Below, piece after piece: positions 52,384-63,977 of a stretch of 64,000 nt of DNA. The notes beneath the pieces were generated by a model that saw only the letters and a program-made list of their open reading frames with translations, searched no databases and was not told the origin of the DNA. Origin of the DNA: Alphaproteobacteria bacterium. Its GTDB lineage: Bacteria; Pseudomonadota; Alphaproteobacteria; Rhodobacterales; Rhodobacteraceae. Both the position numbers and the translations under genes were made by a program. The stretch is from positions 62,001 to 126,000 of the forward strand of contig JAUHXK010000001.1 in the NCBI GenBank assembly GCA_030427405.1, in the 5' to 3' direction. Each line of letters begins with the position of its first letter. Within the stretch, counting starts at the first letter, position 1.

Positions 52384-52486
52384 TAGCGCAATCATTGCAG
52401 CAAACGCAAACGGTATGCGGTCGCATGCCGCGCCGCAGAACCCTTGCGCCACGCTGATTTAGCGACTAGCAAAACCGCGATTTTGA

Positions 52487-53470
<984 letters not shown>

Positions 53471-53492
53471 TCCGGTCAGATTGCACATTTCC

Positions 53493-53522
53493 GAACCGGC
53501 CCACGATTGGGCCGGTTTTTTT
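53493..53522 (+). terminator. Rho-independent terminator of mdh
   Basis: AACCGGCCC (53493-53501) and GGGCCGGTT (53508-53516) form a 9-bp stem with a 6-base loop, and the stem runs into an eight-T tract (53515-53522). It lies 22 bases after the mdh stop. Confidence 0.93.
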
Positions 53523-53637
53523 GCCTCTGCATCTTTGCCCTGCCAGCTCTTGACCTGTTGGCGCTATCGACCAGATTGGCATGATTTCCGGCGCGCAGGC
53601 TTGATTGTCGAATCATGGCACACCAGCGCTTCGCTTT

Positions 53638-53666
53638 GTGATCACACCCCAAAAACCTGTGATCAC
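53638..53666 (+). promoter_or_regulatory. Tandem GTGATCAC operators upstream of the sucC operon
   Basis: GTGATCAC palindromes at 53638-53645 and 53659-53666, with outer TTT and AAA flanks, centres 21 bp apart, ending 109 bases before the sucC ATG. Same sequence, spacing and distance as the pair before sdhC. The rest of the 305-base mdh-sucC gap holds the mdh terminator and AT-rich sequence but no ORF. Confidence 0.7.
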
Positions 53667-53775
53667 AAAAACCGAAAATCTTCGGTAAAAACCTCTGTCA
53701 CGTCAAAAAACCCTTTAAACTTGCCCCTTAGACACCCCTATAACGGTTCAATCGTAGTCAGACGGGACAGTTTCG

Positions 53776-54969
<1,194 letters not shown>

Positions 54970-55029
54970 GCTGACTGCCGTGGAGCTGAACTGCAGCCCC
55001 ACGGCGCAAATAGCCAGGAGATTTTTGGT

Positions 55030-55059
55030 ATGCCGAACCGATGGAAGCAATCGACCTAA
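55030..55059 (+). other. Possible 9-codon leader ORF coupled to the glycosyltransferase gene
   Basis: The only good ribosome-binding site in this gap (AGGAGA, 55016-55021) is 8 bases before ATG 55030, which opens MPNRWKQST and stops at TAA 55057-55059. That stop shares a base with ATG 55059 (TAATG), the likely glycosyltransferase start. This suggests re-initiation after a tiny leader; it may also be coincidence. Confidence 0.35.
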
Positions 55060-55886
55060 TGTGCACCCCCATCTTCCTCATAGGCCTCGAACGCGCCGCC
55101 GGACGGGCGCGATTGATGGAGCAGGAGCTGCAAATGGCAGGCCTGGCGGCGACGCGCGTCAATGCTGTCGATTGTGCTACCGCTACCCGTGAGGATTTTC
55201 TGCGTGAGTGCAAGGCAGAAGGGCCATGGGGCCACTTCCACACAAAAGATATGGCTTGCACCCTCAGCCACGCAAAAGCGTGGGAGGCGGTGATTGCTTC
55301 TGGCGTCAAGCATGCTTTGATCCTTGAAGACGATGTATTCCTGACCCCGGAACTCGCCAATTGGCTGAACGACCCGTCTTGGTGGCCAAAGGATGCGGAC
55401 ATCGTCCGGTTTGAGCGCTGGCGTAGCAGCAAGCTTTATGTGGCGCTCGGGCGGAAACGCCAGTCCCACCTGGGGCGCGAGATCCGGCTGATGAAGTCAC
55501 GACATCCCGGTGGCGCGGCCTATGCCCTGACCCGCAAGGCGGCACAGCACTTTCTAGCACAGAAACCGTTTGACATCACGCTGGATGGCCTTCTGTTCAA
55601 CCCGTCGGCGTCGGCCGCCGCGCGTCAGATCAACATCTATCAGGTTGTTCCGGCCATGGTCGAACAGGGCAACGAAGCGCCCGGAGAAAAAAATATGGGC
55701 TCACCTCGCCGCCGCCCCAAAGGTTGGTCCCTACTGCGCCAGAAGATACGGCGCGGCATTGCCGAGATCGACGGCGGGGCCCGCACCATCGCCAACCTGG
55801 CGCTTGGACGCGCCACGCTCGAAAAAATTACTTACGCGCCGCAGGTTCTGCCGGACGCACAACCCAATCAAACCAGCACCGCCTAA
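55059..55886 (+). CDS. Family 25 glycosyltransferase (LPS biosynthesis type)
   Basis: A 275-residue protein of the GT25 family, whose bacterial members add galactose or similar sugars to lipo-oligosaccharide. The opening [20 protein letters not shown], the motif [17 protein letters not shown] and the metal-binding DDV in [15 protein letters not shown] are diagnostic; [18 protein letters not shown] follows. A start at ATG 55041 would add six residues; 55059 is preferred because family members begin just before the first strand. It is placed between sucC and sucD, with no LPS gene nearby, and its C-terminal tail from about residue 210 is basic and not conserved in type. Confidence 0.85.
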   Translation: MCTPIFLIGLERAAGRARLMEQELQMAGLAATRVNAVDCATATREDFLRECKAEGPWGHFHTKDMACTLSHAKAWEAVIASGVKHALILEDDVFLTPELANWLNDPSWWPKDADIVRFERWRSSKLYVALGRKRQSHLGREIRLMKSRHPGGAAYALTRKAAQHFLAQKPFDITLDGLLFNPSASAAARQINIYQVVPAMVEQGNEAPGEKNMGSPRRRPKGWSLLRQKIRRGIAEIDGGARTIANLALGRATLEKITYAPQVLPDAQPNQTSTA

Positions 55887-55899
55887 GGAAAGGGACAAA

Positions 55900-56781
55900 A
55901 TGGCAGTCCTCATCGACGAAAATACCAAAGTGATCTGTCAGGGCTTTACCGGCTCGCAGGGCACATTCCACTCTGAACAGGCCATCGCCTATGGCACCAA
56001 GATGGTCGGCGGTGTGACCCCCGGAAAAGGTGGGATGGCCCATCTCGACCTGCCCGTTTTCAACTCGGTCCACGAAGCCAAGCACGTGACCGAAGCCAAC
56101 GCCTCGGTGATCTATGTTCCGCCGCCCTTTGCGGCTGACTCGATTCTTGAGGCGATTGATGCCGAGATGGAAGTGATCGTCTGCATCACCGAAGGCATCC
56201 CGGTTCTGGACATGATGAAAGTGAAGCGCGCGTTGGAAGGTTCAAGCTCGCGCCTGATCGGCCCGAACTGCCCCGGTGTCATCACACCTGACGCCTGCAA
56301 GATCGGCATCATGCCCGGCCACATCCACAAGCGTGGTTCGGTCGGCGTTGTGTCGCGTTCGGGCACCCTGACTTATGAGGCAGTCAAACAGACCACCGAT
56401 GTGGGCCTGGGTCAGTCGACCTGCGTGGGCATCGGCGGCGACCCGATCAAAGGCACCGAGCATATCGACGTGCTGGAATGGTTCCTGGCCGATGACGAAA
56501 CCCACTCGATCATCATGATCGGTGAGATCGGTGGCTCGGCCGAGGAAGAAGCCGCGCAGTTCCTGGCGGATGAGGCCAAGAAAGGCCGCAAAAAGCCGAC
56601 CGCCGGTTTCATCGCAGGCCGCACAGCCCCTCCGGGCCGCCGCATGGGCCACGCGGGCGCGATTGTCGCCGGCGGCAAAGGCGGCGCCGAGGACAAGATC
56701 GAAGCCATGCGCTCGGCCGGTATCGTCGTGGCCGAAAGCCCGGCGCAGCTGGGCGAAGCCGTGCTGGAAGCGATTGGGTAA
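55900..56781 (+). CDS. sucD: Succinate-CoA ligase, alpha subunit
   Basis: CoA-binding and catalytic subunit of succinyl-CoA synthetase, 293 residues. Segments: [65 protein letters not shown], and the phosphohistidine in [14 protein letters not shown]. The ATG follows AAGGAAAGGGAC, so the 110-codon extension of the open frame into the glycosyltransferase gene is rejected. The next gene starts directly after the stop. Confidence 0.98.
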   Translation: MAVLIDENTKVICQGFTGSQGTFHSEQAIAYGTKMVGGVTPGKGGMAHLDLPVFNSVHEAKHVTEANASVIYVPPPFAADSILEAIDAEMEVIVCITEGIPVLDMMKVKRALEGSSSRLIGPNCPGVITPDACKIGIMPGHIHKRGSVGVVSRSGTLTYEAVKQTTDVGLGQSTCVGIGGDPIKGTEHIDVLEWFLADDETHSIIMIGEIGGSAEEEAAQFLADEAKKGRKKPTAGFIAGRTAPPGRRMGHAGAIVAGGKGGAEDKIEAMRSAGIVVAESPAQLGEAVLEAIG

Positions 56782-57222
56782 GTGACCAAGGACCGGGCAT
56801 ACGCTCTAAGGGCGGCGCCCGAAAAAAGGGTGGGCGCCTTGCGTCCATCCTTCTCATCTTTAGCTTGGCTGTGGTCTTTGTGCGCGACTGCGATGTTCGC
56901 ATTTTCTACCGCTGGGCAAGCCAAAGCAATGGAATGTGAAGTTCGTATTGGCTGGTCCAGCGAGGGTCAGTTTATTCAGGACGAGGCTTGCGGCATACAC
57001 AACGTTGCCAATGCAAGAGGTTTTTTTGACCTCGAGCTATCGGGGAGCAAAAAATACCAGTTCCGCTTTCGCGCAAACAAAGAAACCACCAAGGATGAAA
57101 TAGTGCAACGCGTTGGTTATGTTTGCGATTTGATAGGCAGCGAAAGGGCCGTTTTTTCGGCCAATCGCGGAAGGGAGCGTGCGCTGATCGTTTCTTTTTC
57201 ATGTGACGACGCAAGGGGGTGA
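56782..57222 (+). CDS. Unrecognised secreted protein with four cysteines
   Basis: I do not recognise this protein. The open frame begins with a GTG directly after the sucD stop (146 residues); a hydrophobic stretch at about 27-46 (LAWLWSLCATAMFAFSTAG) ending AKAMECEV looks like a signal peptide with a long n-region. The mature part has C52, C70, C115 and C141, enough for two disulfides. Its codons are visibly richer in A and T than those of sucD and sucA, suggesting later arrival. ATG 56892 is an alternative start but would remove most of the signal peptide. Confidence 0.55.
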   Translation: MTKDRAYALRAAPEKRVGALRPSFSSLAWLWSLCATAMFAFSTAGQAKAMECEVRIGWSSEGQFIQDEACGIHNVANARGFFDLELSGSKKYQFRFRANKETTKDEIVQRVGYVCDLIGSERAVFSANRGRERALIVSFSCDDARG

Positions 57223-57232
57223 ATTGACTGCC

Positions 57233-57772
57233 ATGACCTTCTCCGACGCCATCCGCACTTGTTTCTCCAAGTTCTTCACCTTCTCGGGTCGTGCCTCACG
57301 CCCCGAATACTGGTTCTTTTTCCTGTTCATCGTGATCTGGAACATCATCGCCGGGATCATCGACTGGCAGTTTTTTACTCAGGTTGCAGTGACAGAAACC
57401 GAAACGTCCAAATCCGTCACCGCCACCTCAACAGGGCCGGTGCAAAGCATCGTCAGTCTGATCGTCTTTTTCCCGCATCTGGCCGTCGCGTGGCGACGGA
57501 TGCATGATACCGGGCGCAGCGGGCTTTATGCCTTGTTGCCGATCCTTTTGATCCTAGGCGCGCTGGCGGTTCTGGTCTTTGGCATCGGCCTGGCCAGCCA
57601 GTTCCACGGCGGCAGGTTGGATACTCTGCTGACCGAGGCCACTTTGCTCATCGTCATTCCGACACTCATCGTCCTGTTTGTGTCGCCCCTTCTGGTGCTG
57701 TGGTGGCTGGCCCGCCCCAGCGAACCAGGCACCAACCAATACGGTCCCAACCCATATGAGGTAGTCCCATGA
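57233..57772 (+). CDS. DUF805 membrane protein
   Basis: A 179-residue inner-membrane protein with about four hydrophobic helices. The family signature FFTFSGRASRPEYWFFFLF is near the N-terminus, and AVAWRRMHDTGRSGLYALLP is the second DUF805 motif. Function unknown. ATG 57233 is used; TTG 57224 is closer to the AAGGGGGTG site and would add three residues. It starts 10 bases after the secreted protein gene and overlaps sucA by ATGA (57769-57772). Confidence 0.88.
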   Translation: MTFSDAIRTCFSKFFTFSGRASRPEYWFFFLFIVIWNIIAGIIDWQFFTQVAVTETETSKSVTATSTGPVQSIVSLIVFFPHLAVAWRRMHDTGRSGLYALLPILLILGALAVLVFGIGLASQFHGGRLDTLLTEATLLIVIPTLIVLFVSPLLVLWWLARPSEPGTNQYGPNPYEVVP

Positions 57773-60726
57773 CCGAACAAACGCCCAACACCGCTTTTCA
57801 CGCCTCGAGCTTCATGCAGGGGCACAATGCTGAATACCTTGAGCAGCTCTACGCTCAGTACACCAAGAACCCCGGTGCGGTCGATGCGGCCTGGGCCGAG
57901 TTCTTTCGGCAACTGGGGGACGCGACCCCCGATGTTCAGAAAGAAGCCGAGGGGCCGTCCTGGGCGCGGACTGATTGGCCACCGGCCCCCAATGATGACC
58001 TGACCGGGGCGTTGACCGGGCAATGGGCGGAAACCGATGCCAAGGCTGCGGGCAAAAAGATCAAGGACAAGGCAGCGGCAACCGGGGTCGAAGTCAGTGA
58101 CGAGCAGATCAAGCGCGCCGTTCTGGATTCGATCCGCGCCCTGATGCTGATCCGCGCCTACCGCATTCGGGGTCACCTGGTGGCCGATCTTGACCCGCTG
58201 GGCATGCGTGCCGTCACGCCGCACCCCGAGCTTGACCCCAAGACATATGGCTTCACCGATGCCGACATGGACCGGCCGATCTTTATCGACAACGTGCTGG
58301 GCCTGCAGATGGCCAGCATGCGCCAGATCGTCGAGATCGTGAAACGGACCTATTGCGGCACCTTTGCGCTGCAATACATGCATATCTCGAACCCGGAAGA
58401 GGCCGCGTGGCTGAAAGAACGGATCGAAGGGTACGGCAAGGAAATCGCCTTTACCAAGGAAGGCCGCAAGGCGATCCTGAACAAGATGGTCGAGGCGGAA
58501 GGGTTCGAAAAGTTCCTGCACGTCAAATACATGGGCACCAAGCGCTTTGGTCTCGACGGTGGCGAGGCGCTGATCCCGGCGATGGAACAGATCATCAAAC
58601 GCGGCGGCGCCCTGGGTCTGAGCGATATCGTCATCGGCATGCCGCACCGCGGCCGTTTGAACATCCTGGCCAATGTGATGGGCAAGCCCTATCGCGCCAT
58701 CTTCAACGAATTCCAGGGCGGCAGCTTCAAACCCGAAGACGTGGATGGTTCGGGTGACGTGAAATATCACCTCGGTGCCTCCAGCGACCGTGAGTTTGAC
58801 GGCAACAGCGTACACCTGTCGCTGACCGCGAACCCCTCACACCTTGAGGCGGTGAACCCGGTGGTTCTGGGCAAGGTTCGTGCCAAGCAGGATCAGCTGA
58901 ACGACACTGACCGCACCAAGGTCATGGGCATCCTGCTGCACGGTGATGCGGCCTTTGCCGGTCAGGGCGTCGTGGCCGAGGGCTTTGGCCTGAGCGGTCT
59001 TCGCGGACACAGGACCGGCGGTACCATGCATATCGTGGTGAACAACCAGATCGGCTTTACCACTGCGCCGCACTTCTCGCGCTCCAGCCCATATCCCACG
59101 GATATCGCGCTGATGGTCGAGGCACCGATCTTCCACGTGAATGGAGACGACCCCGAGGCCGTGGTTCACGCCGCCAAGGTGGCGACCGAATTCCGGCAGA
59201 AGTTCCACAAGGACGTGGTCATCGACATCTTCTGCTATCGCCGGTTCGGGCATAACGAGGGCGACGAGCCCATGTTCACCAACCCGATCATGTACAAGCG
59301 GATCAAGACGCATAAGACCACGCTGTCGCTGTATACCGAACGGCTGGTCAAGGACGGCCTGATCCCTGAAGGCGAAATCGAGGACATGAAAGCCGCCTTT
59401 CAGGCCCATCTGAACGATGAGTTCGAAGCCGGCAAGGACTACAAGCCCAACAAGGCCGACTGGCTGGACGGGCGCTGGTCGCACATGGACAAAAGCAATG
59501 AAGAATATGTGCGCGGCGAAACCGCTATCACGCCGGAAACCCTGGCTCAGGTCGGCGCGGCGCTGACGCATACACCGGACGGTCTTGCCATTCACAAGAC
59601 GGTCGGGCGTTTGCTGGACCACAAAAAGCAGATGTTCGAAACCGGAACCGGGTTCGACTGGGCAACCGGCGAGGCGCTGGCTTTTGGCTCTTTGCTGACC
59701 GAAGGCTACCCGGTTCGCCTGTCCGGGCAGGACGCAACCCGCGGCACGTTCAGCCAACGCCACTCGGGCTTGGTCCATCAGGAAACCGAGGAACGGTATT
59801 ACCCGCTCAACAACATTCGGGCCGGGCAAGCACAGTACGAAGTCATCGACTCGATGCTCAGCGAATACGCGGTGCTCGGGTTCGAATATGGCTACTCGCT
59901 GGCCGAACCCAACGCGCTGACCCTGTGGGAAGCGCAATTCGGCGATTTTGCCAATGGCGCGCAGATCATGTTCGACCAGTTCATCAGCTCGGGTGAATCG
60001 AAATGGTTGCGCATGTCCGGTCTGGTCACGCTGTTGCCGCACGGGTTCGAAGGGCAAGGCCCCGAACACTCGTCGGCGCGTCTGGAACGGTTCCTGCAGA
60101 TGTGCGGCCAGGACAACTGGATCGTGGCGAACTGTACGACGCCTGCGAACTATTTCCACATCCTGCGCCGTCAGCTGCACCGGACCTTCCGCAAACCGCT
60201 GATCCTGGTGACACCGAAATCGCTGCTGCGCCACAAGCTGGCGGTCAGCACGGCTGAGGAATTCACCACCGGGTCCAGTTTCCACCGGGTGTTGTGGGAT
60301 GACGCACAACAGGGCAATTCGGAAACCAAGCTGGTCAAGGATAACAAGATCAAGCGGGTCGTGATGTGCTCGGGCAAGGTCTATTATGACCTGCTGGAAG
60401 AGCGCGACGCGCGCGGCATCGATGACATCTACCTGCTGCGGATCGAACAATACTATCCGTTCCCGGCACATTCGTTGATCAACGAGCTTGAGCGCTTCAA
60501 AGGGGCCGAGTTCATCTGGTGCCAGGAAGAGCCCAAGAACCAAGGGGCCTGGACGTTTATCGAGCCCAATATCGAATGGGTCCTGACCCGCATCAAGGCA
60601 AAGCATACCAGGCCGCGTTACGTCGGCCGCGCAACCTCGGCCTCGCCCGCGACGGGTCTGGCCAGCCAACACAAAGCCCAACAAGAAGCGCTGGTCGACG
60701 AAGCGCTGAGCATTGAAGGAAAATAA
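57769..60726 (+). CDS. sucA: 2-oxoglutarate dehydrogenase E1 component
   Basis: Thiamine diphosphate-dependent E1 of the 2-oxoglutarate dehydrogenase complex, 985 residues. The N-terminal SSFMQGHNAEYLEQLYAQY is the E2-binding arm. GMPHRGRLNILANVMGKP, HLSLTANPSHLEAVNPVV and MHIVVNNQIGFTT belong to the TPP domain. SGQDATRGTFSQRHSGLVHQ and EAQFGDFANGAQIMFDQFIS are in the transketolase-like domain. It overlaps the DUF805 gene by 4 bases and sucB starts 3 bases after its stop. Confidence 0.98.
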   Translation: MTEQTPNTAFHASSFMQGHNAEYLEQLYAQYTKNPGAVDAAWAEFFRQLGDATPDVQKEAEGPSWARTDWPPAPNDDLTGALTGQWAETDAKAAGKKIKDKAAATGVEVSDEQIKRAVLDSIRALMLIRAYRIRGHLVADLDPLGMRAVTPHPELDPKTYGFTDADMDRPIFIDNVLGLQMASMRQIVEIVKRTYCGTFALQYMHISNPEEAAWLKERIEGYGKEIAFTKEGRKAILNKMVEAEGFEKFLHVKYMGTKRFGLDGGEALIPAMEQIIKRGGALGLSDIVIGMPHRGRLNILANVMGKPYRAIFNEFQGGSFKPEDVDGSGDVKYHLGASSDREFDGNSVHLSLTANPSHLEAVNPVVLGKVRAKQDQLNDTDRTKVMGILLHGDAAFAGQGVVAEGFGLSGLRGHRTGGTMHIVVNNQIGFTTAPHFSRSSPYPTDIALMVEAPIFHVNGDDPEAVVHAAKVATEFRQKFHKDVVIDIFCYRRFGHNEGDEPMFTNPIMYKRIKTHKTTLSLYTERLVKDGLIPEGEIEDMKAAFQAHLNDEFEAGKDYKPNKADWLDGRWSHMDKSNEEYVRGETAITPETLAQVGAALTHTPDGLAIHKTVGRLLDHKKQMFETGTGFDWATGEALAFGSLLTEGYPVRLSGQDATRGTFSQRHSGLVHQETEERYYPLNNIRAGQAQYEVIDSMLSEYAVLGFEYGYSLAEPNALTLWEAQFGDFANGAQIMFDQFISSGESKWLRMSGLVTLLPHGFEGQGPEHSSARLERFLQMCGQDNWIVANCTTPANYFHILRRQLHRTFRKPLILVTPKSLLRHKLAVSTAEEFTTGSSFHRVLWDDAQQGNSETKLVKDNKIKRVVMCSGKVYYDLLEERDARGIDDIYLLRIEQYYPFPAHSLINELERFKGAEFIWCQEEPKNQGAWTFIEPNIEWVLTRIKAKHTRPRYVGRATSASPATGLASQHKAQQEALVDEALSIEGK

Positions 60727-60729
60727 TCG

Positions 60730-62250
60730 ATGTCCATTGAAGTTCGTGTTCCCACGCTTGGCGAGTCGGTAACCGAAGCCACGGTTGCGACATGGTTCAA
60801 GAAACCCGGCGACGCCGTCGCGGTTGATGAGATGCTGTGTGAACTGGAGACCGACAAGGTCACGGTCGAAGTCCCCTCGCCCGCTGCTGGCGTTCTGGGC
60901 GAAATCGTAGCCGCCGAAGGTGAAACCGTCGGCGTCGACGCGCTGTTGGCCACCATCGCAGCCGGGGAAGGTGCCGCACCGGCCCCAGCCGCTGCGTCCG
61001 CACCAGCGGCCGAGGCCGCCCCGGCCGCATCCGGTGGCAGCGTCGATGTCATGGTCCCGACGCTGGGTGAATCCGTGACCGAGGCAACCGTTTCGACCTG
61101 GTTCAAGCAGGTTGGTGACGCTGTCGCGCAGGACGAAATGCTGTGCGAGTTGGAAACCGACAAGGTTTCGGTCGAGGTTCCTGCCCCAGCAGCGGGCGTT
61201 CTGGCCGAAATCGCAGCCCCCGAGGGCAGCACGGTTGACGCATCGGCCAAGCTGGCGGTGATCTCGGGCGCGGCGGCTGGCGCTGCTGCGGCTCCAGCAG
61301 CGGCGACAGCGACAGCGGCGGCTCCGGCCCCGGCGGCGGCATCGGGCAAGGACGTGGCAAATGCCCCGTCAGCCGAGAAAGCAATGGCCGAAGCTGGCCT
61401 GTCGGCAGATCAGGTCACCGGCACAGGTCGCGATGGTCGGATCATGAAAGAAGACGTGGCAAAGGCGATCGCGACTGCGGCGGCTCCGGCACCGGCTGCA
61501 GCGCCTGCACCAGCCGCCGCGCCGCGTGCGCCCGTCGCCGCCGAGGACGCATCGCGCGAAGAGCGCGTGCGTATGACCCGTCTGCGCCAGACCATCGCCA
61601 AGCGCCTGAAGGATGCGCAGAACACCGCCGCGATCCTGACCACCTATAACGAGGTGGACATGACAGAGGTGATGGCCCTGCGCAACCAGTACAAGGACCA
61701 GTTCGAGAAGAAGCACGGCGTGCGCCTGGGCTTTATGTCCTTCTTCACCAAGGCCTGCTGTCATGCGCTGAAAGAAGTACCCGAAGTCAACGCCGAGATC
61801 GACGGCACCGACATCGTCTACAAGAACTTCGTTCATATGGGCGTCGCCGCCGGTACGCCCCAGGGTCTGGTGGTTCCCGTCATCCGCGACGCCGACAGCA
61901 TGTCCTTCGCCGATATCGAGAAAGCCATCGCCGAAAAGGGCAAGCGCGCCCGCGACGGCAAGCTGAGCATGGCCGAGATGCAGGGCGGTACGTTCACCAT
62001 CTCGAATGGCGGCGTCTATGGATCGCTGATGTCTTCGCCAATTCTGAACCCGCCGCAATCGGGTATCCTGGGCATGCATAAGATCCAGGACCGCCCGATG
62101 GTCATCAACGGCGAGATCAAGATCCGCCCGATGATGTATCTGGCCCTGTCCTATGACCACCGGATCGTTGACGGCAAAGGCGCCGTAACCTTCCTTGTCC
62201 GTGTGAAAGAGGCGCTGGAAGATCCCCGCCGTCTGCTGATGGATCTGTAA
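60730..62250 (+). CDS. sucB: 2-oxoglutarate dehydrogenase E2 (dihydrolipoyl succinyltransferase) with two lipoyl domains
   Basis: Core acyltransferase of the complex, 506 residues instead of about 400. Two nearly identical lipoyl domains lie at 1-77 and 104-180, with lipoyl-lysines K43 and K145, each in LCELETDKV, joined by Ala/Pro linkers. A peripheral subunit-binding domain follows ([20 protein letters not shown], about 215-250), then the catalytic domain from about 280 with the active-site [12 protein letters not shown]. Most E2o proteins have a single lipoyl domain. It is in operon with sucA and lpd. Confidence 0.97.
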   Translation: MSIEVRVPTLGESVTEATVATWFKKPGDAVAVDEMLCELETDKVTVEVPSPAAGVLGEIVAAEGETVGVDALLATIAAGEGAAPAPAAASAPAAEAAPAASGGSVDVMVPTLGESVTEATVSTWFKQVGDAVAQDEMLCELETDKVSVEVPAPAAGVLAEIAAPEGSTVDASAKLAVISGAAAGAAAAPAAATATAAAPAPAAASGKDVANAPSAEKAMAEAGLSADQVTGTGRDGRIMKEDVAKAIATAAAPAPAAAPAPAAAPRAPVAAEDASREERVRMTRLRQTIAKRLKDAQNTAAILTTYNEVDMTEVMALRNQYKDQFEKKHGVRLGFMSFFTKACCHALKEVPEVNAEIDGTDIVYKNFVHMGVAAGTPQGLVVPVIRDADSMSFADIEKAIAEKGKRARDGKLSMAEMQGGTFTISNGGVYGSLMSSPILNPPQSGILGMHKIQDRPMVINGEIKIRPMMYLALSYDHRIVDGKGAVTFLVRVKEALEDPRRLLMDL

Positions 62251-62252
62251 TC

Positions 62253-62522
62253 ATGGCGACACATGTCCTTTGGCAGGCCGATGTGGCGGATTTCGATGTC
62301 TGGTTGAAGGTGTTCAACGAAGACAAGCCGACGCGCAAGGCGGCCGGAATTCGCGACCTGCATATCTGGCGTGACCCTGAGCAGGCCGACCATGCGGTCG
62401 CCCTGTTCGAGATTCTCGACCTGGAACGCGCCCGAAACTTCTTCGATTCGGAAGAGCTGGCCATGCATCATGAACGTGGCGGTGTCGCGCATGTGCAGAC
62501 CAAGTTGCTGTCGCCTGTCTGA
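62253..62522 (+). CDS. Small protein, possible dimeric alpha/beta-barrel fold
   Basis: An 89-residue protein beginning MATHVLWQADVADFDVWLKV. The strand-helix-strand order, WLKVFNE, and the run DLHIWRDPEQADHAVALFEI suggest the ferredoxin-like fold of antibiotic-biosynthesis-monooxygenase-type or cyclase-like small proteins, but I cannot name a family. The ATG lies 2 bases after the sucB stop, so it is co-translated with it, and lpd follows after 66 bases. A role near the complex is guesswork. Confidence 0.7.
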   Translation: MATHVLWQADVADFDVWLKVFNEDKPTRKAAGIRDLHIWRDPEQADHAVALFEILDLERARNFFDSEELAMHHERGGVAHVQTKLLSPV

Positions 62523-62588
62523 AAATTACTTGCGGCCCTGCGGGGCCGCCTCTCTGCCGGTGAAAACCGCGGAACTTAGGAGAACAAA

Positions 62589-63977
62589 ATGGCTAACTAT
62601 GACGTCATCGTAATCGGCGCCGGCCCCGGCGGCTATGTCTGCGCCATCCGCTGCGCGCAGTTGGGGCTGAAAACCGCCGTTGTCGAAGGGCGCGAGACGC
62701 TGGGCGGCACCTGCCTGAACGTGGGTTGCATCCCGTCCAAGGCGCTGCTGCACGCCTCGCATCAACTGCACGAGGCCGAGCATAACTTTGCCGCCATGGG
62801 CCTGAAGGGGAAAAGCCCCTCGGTCGATTGGAAACAGATGCTGACCTATAAGCAGGACGTGATCGACACCAACACCAAAGGTGTCGAGTTCCTGTTCAAG
62901 AAAAACAAGATCGACTGGCTGAAAGGCTGGGGTTCGATCCCCGCCGCCGGCAAGGTACAGGTCGGGGATGAGGTTCACGAGGCCAAGAACATCATTATCG
63001 CAAGCGGATCGGAATCCGCTTCGCTGCCGGGTGTCGAGGTGGATGAAAAGGTCGTCGTGACATCGACTGGCGCACTTGAACTGGGCAAGATTCCGAAAAA
63101 GCTGGTGGTTATCGGCGCGGGCGTAATTGGCCTGGAACTGGGGTCGGTCTATCAGCGCCTGGGCGCCGAGGTTACCGTCATCGAATTCCTGGATGCGATT
63201 ACACCTGGGATGGACCCCGAGGTTCAGAAAACGTTCCAGCGCATCCTGAAAAAGCAGGGTCTGAAATTCGTTATGGGCGCCGCCGTGCAAAAGACCGAGG
63301 CGACAAAGACCAAGGCCAAGGTCACCTATAAGCTGCGCAAGGATGACAGCGAACACGTGATTGACGCCGACACTGTGCTGGTGGCGACCGGTCGCAAACC
63401 CTATCATGACGGGCTGGGCCTTGAGGCCCTGGGCGTCGAGCTGACCCCGCGCGGACAGATCAAGGTTGGCGCGGATTGGCAGACCAATGCGCCCGGTATC
63501 TATGCCATCGGCGACGTGATTGATGGTCCGATGCTGGCCCACAAGGCCGAGGATGAAGGCATGGCCGCGGCCGAACAGGTTGCGGGCAAGCACGGCCATG
63601 TGAACTATGGCGTCATTCCCGGCGTTATCTATACATGGCCCGAGGTTGCCAATGTCGGCGAAACCGAAGCCACGCTGAAAGACCAGGGCCGCGCCTATAA
63701 GGTCGGCAAGTTCAGCTTTATGGGCAATGGTCGTGCCAAGGCCAATTTTGCCGCCGACGGTTTCGTCAAGATCCTTGCCGACAAGGAAACCGATCGCATT
63801 CTGGGCTGCCATATTATCGGCCCCGGTGCAGGCGACCTAATCCACGAGGTTTGCGTTGCGATGGAATTTGGTGCCTCGGCCGAAGACCTGGCCCTGACCT
63901 GCCACGCGCACCCGACCTATTCCGAAGCCGTGCGAGAGGCCGCCCTGGCCTGCGGCGACGGCGCGATCCACGCCTGA
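62589..63977 (+). CDS. lpd: Dihydrolipoyl dehydrogenase (E3)
   Basis: FAD enzyme re-oxidising dihydrolipoamide of the 2-oxoglutarate complex with NAD, 462 residues and complete. The FAD motif [19 protein letters not shown] is at the start, the redox-active disulfide is C42/C47 in [13 protein letters not shown], the NAD motif is [16 protein letters not shown], and the catalytic base lies in [14 protein letters not shown]. An AGGAGAACAAA site precedes the ATG. It is the last gene visible in the operon. Confidence 0.98.
   Translation: MANYDVIVIGAGPGGYVCAIRCAQLGLKTAVVEGRETLGGTCLNVGCIPSKALLHASHQLHEAEHNFAAMGLKGKSPSVDWKQMLTYKQDVIDTNTKGVEFLFKKNKIDWLKGWGSIPAAGKVQVGDEVHEAKNIIIASGSESASLPGVEVDEKVVVTSTGALELGKIPKKLVVIGAGVIGLELGSVYQRLGAEVTVIEFLDAITPGMDPEVQKTFQRILKKQGLKFVMGAAVQKTEATKTKAKVTYKLRKDDSEHVIDADTVLVATGRKPYHDGLGLEALGVELTPRGQIKVGADWQTNAPGIYAIGDVIDGPMLAHKAEDEGMAAAEQVAGKHGHVNYGVIPGVIYTWPEVANVGETEATLKDQGRAYKVGKFSFMGNGRAKANFAADGFVKILADKETDRILGCHIIGPGAGDLIHEVCVAMEFGASAEDLALTCHAHPTYSEAVREAALACGDGAIHA

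Noticed and set aside
58837-60684. 615-codon minus-strand frame (with 57526-58815)
   Set aside because: Antisense to sucA and the DUF805 gene.
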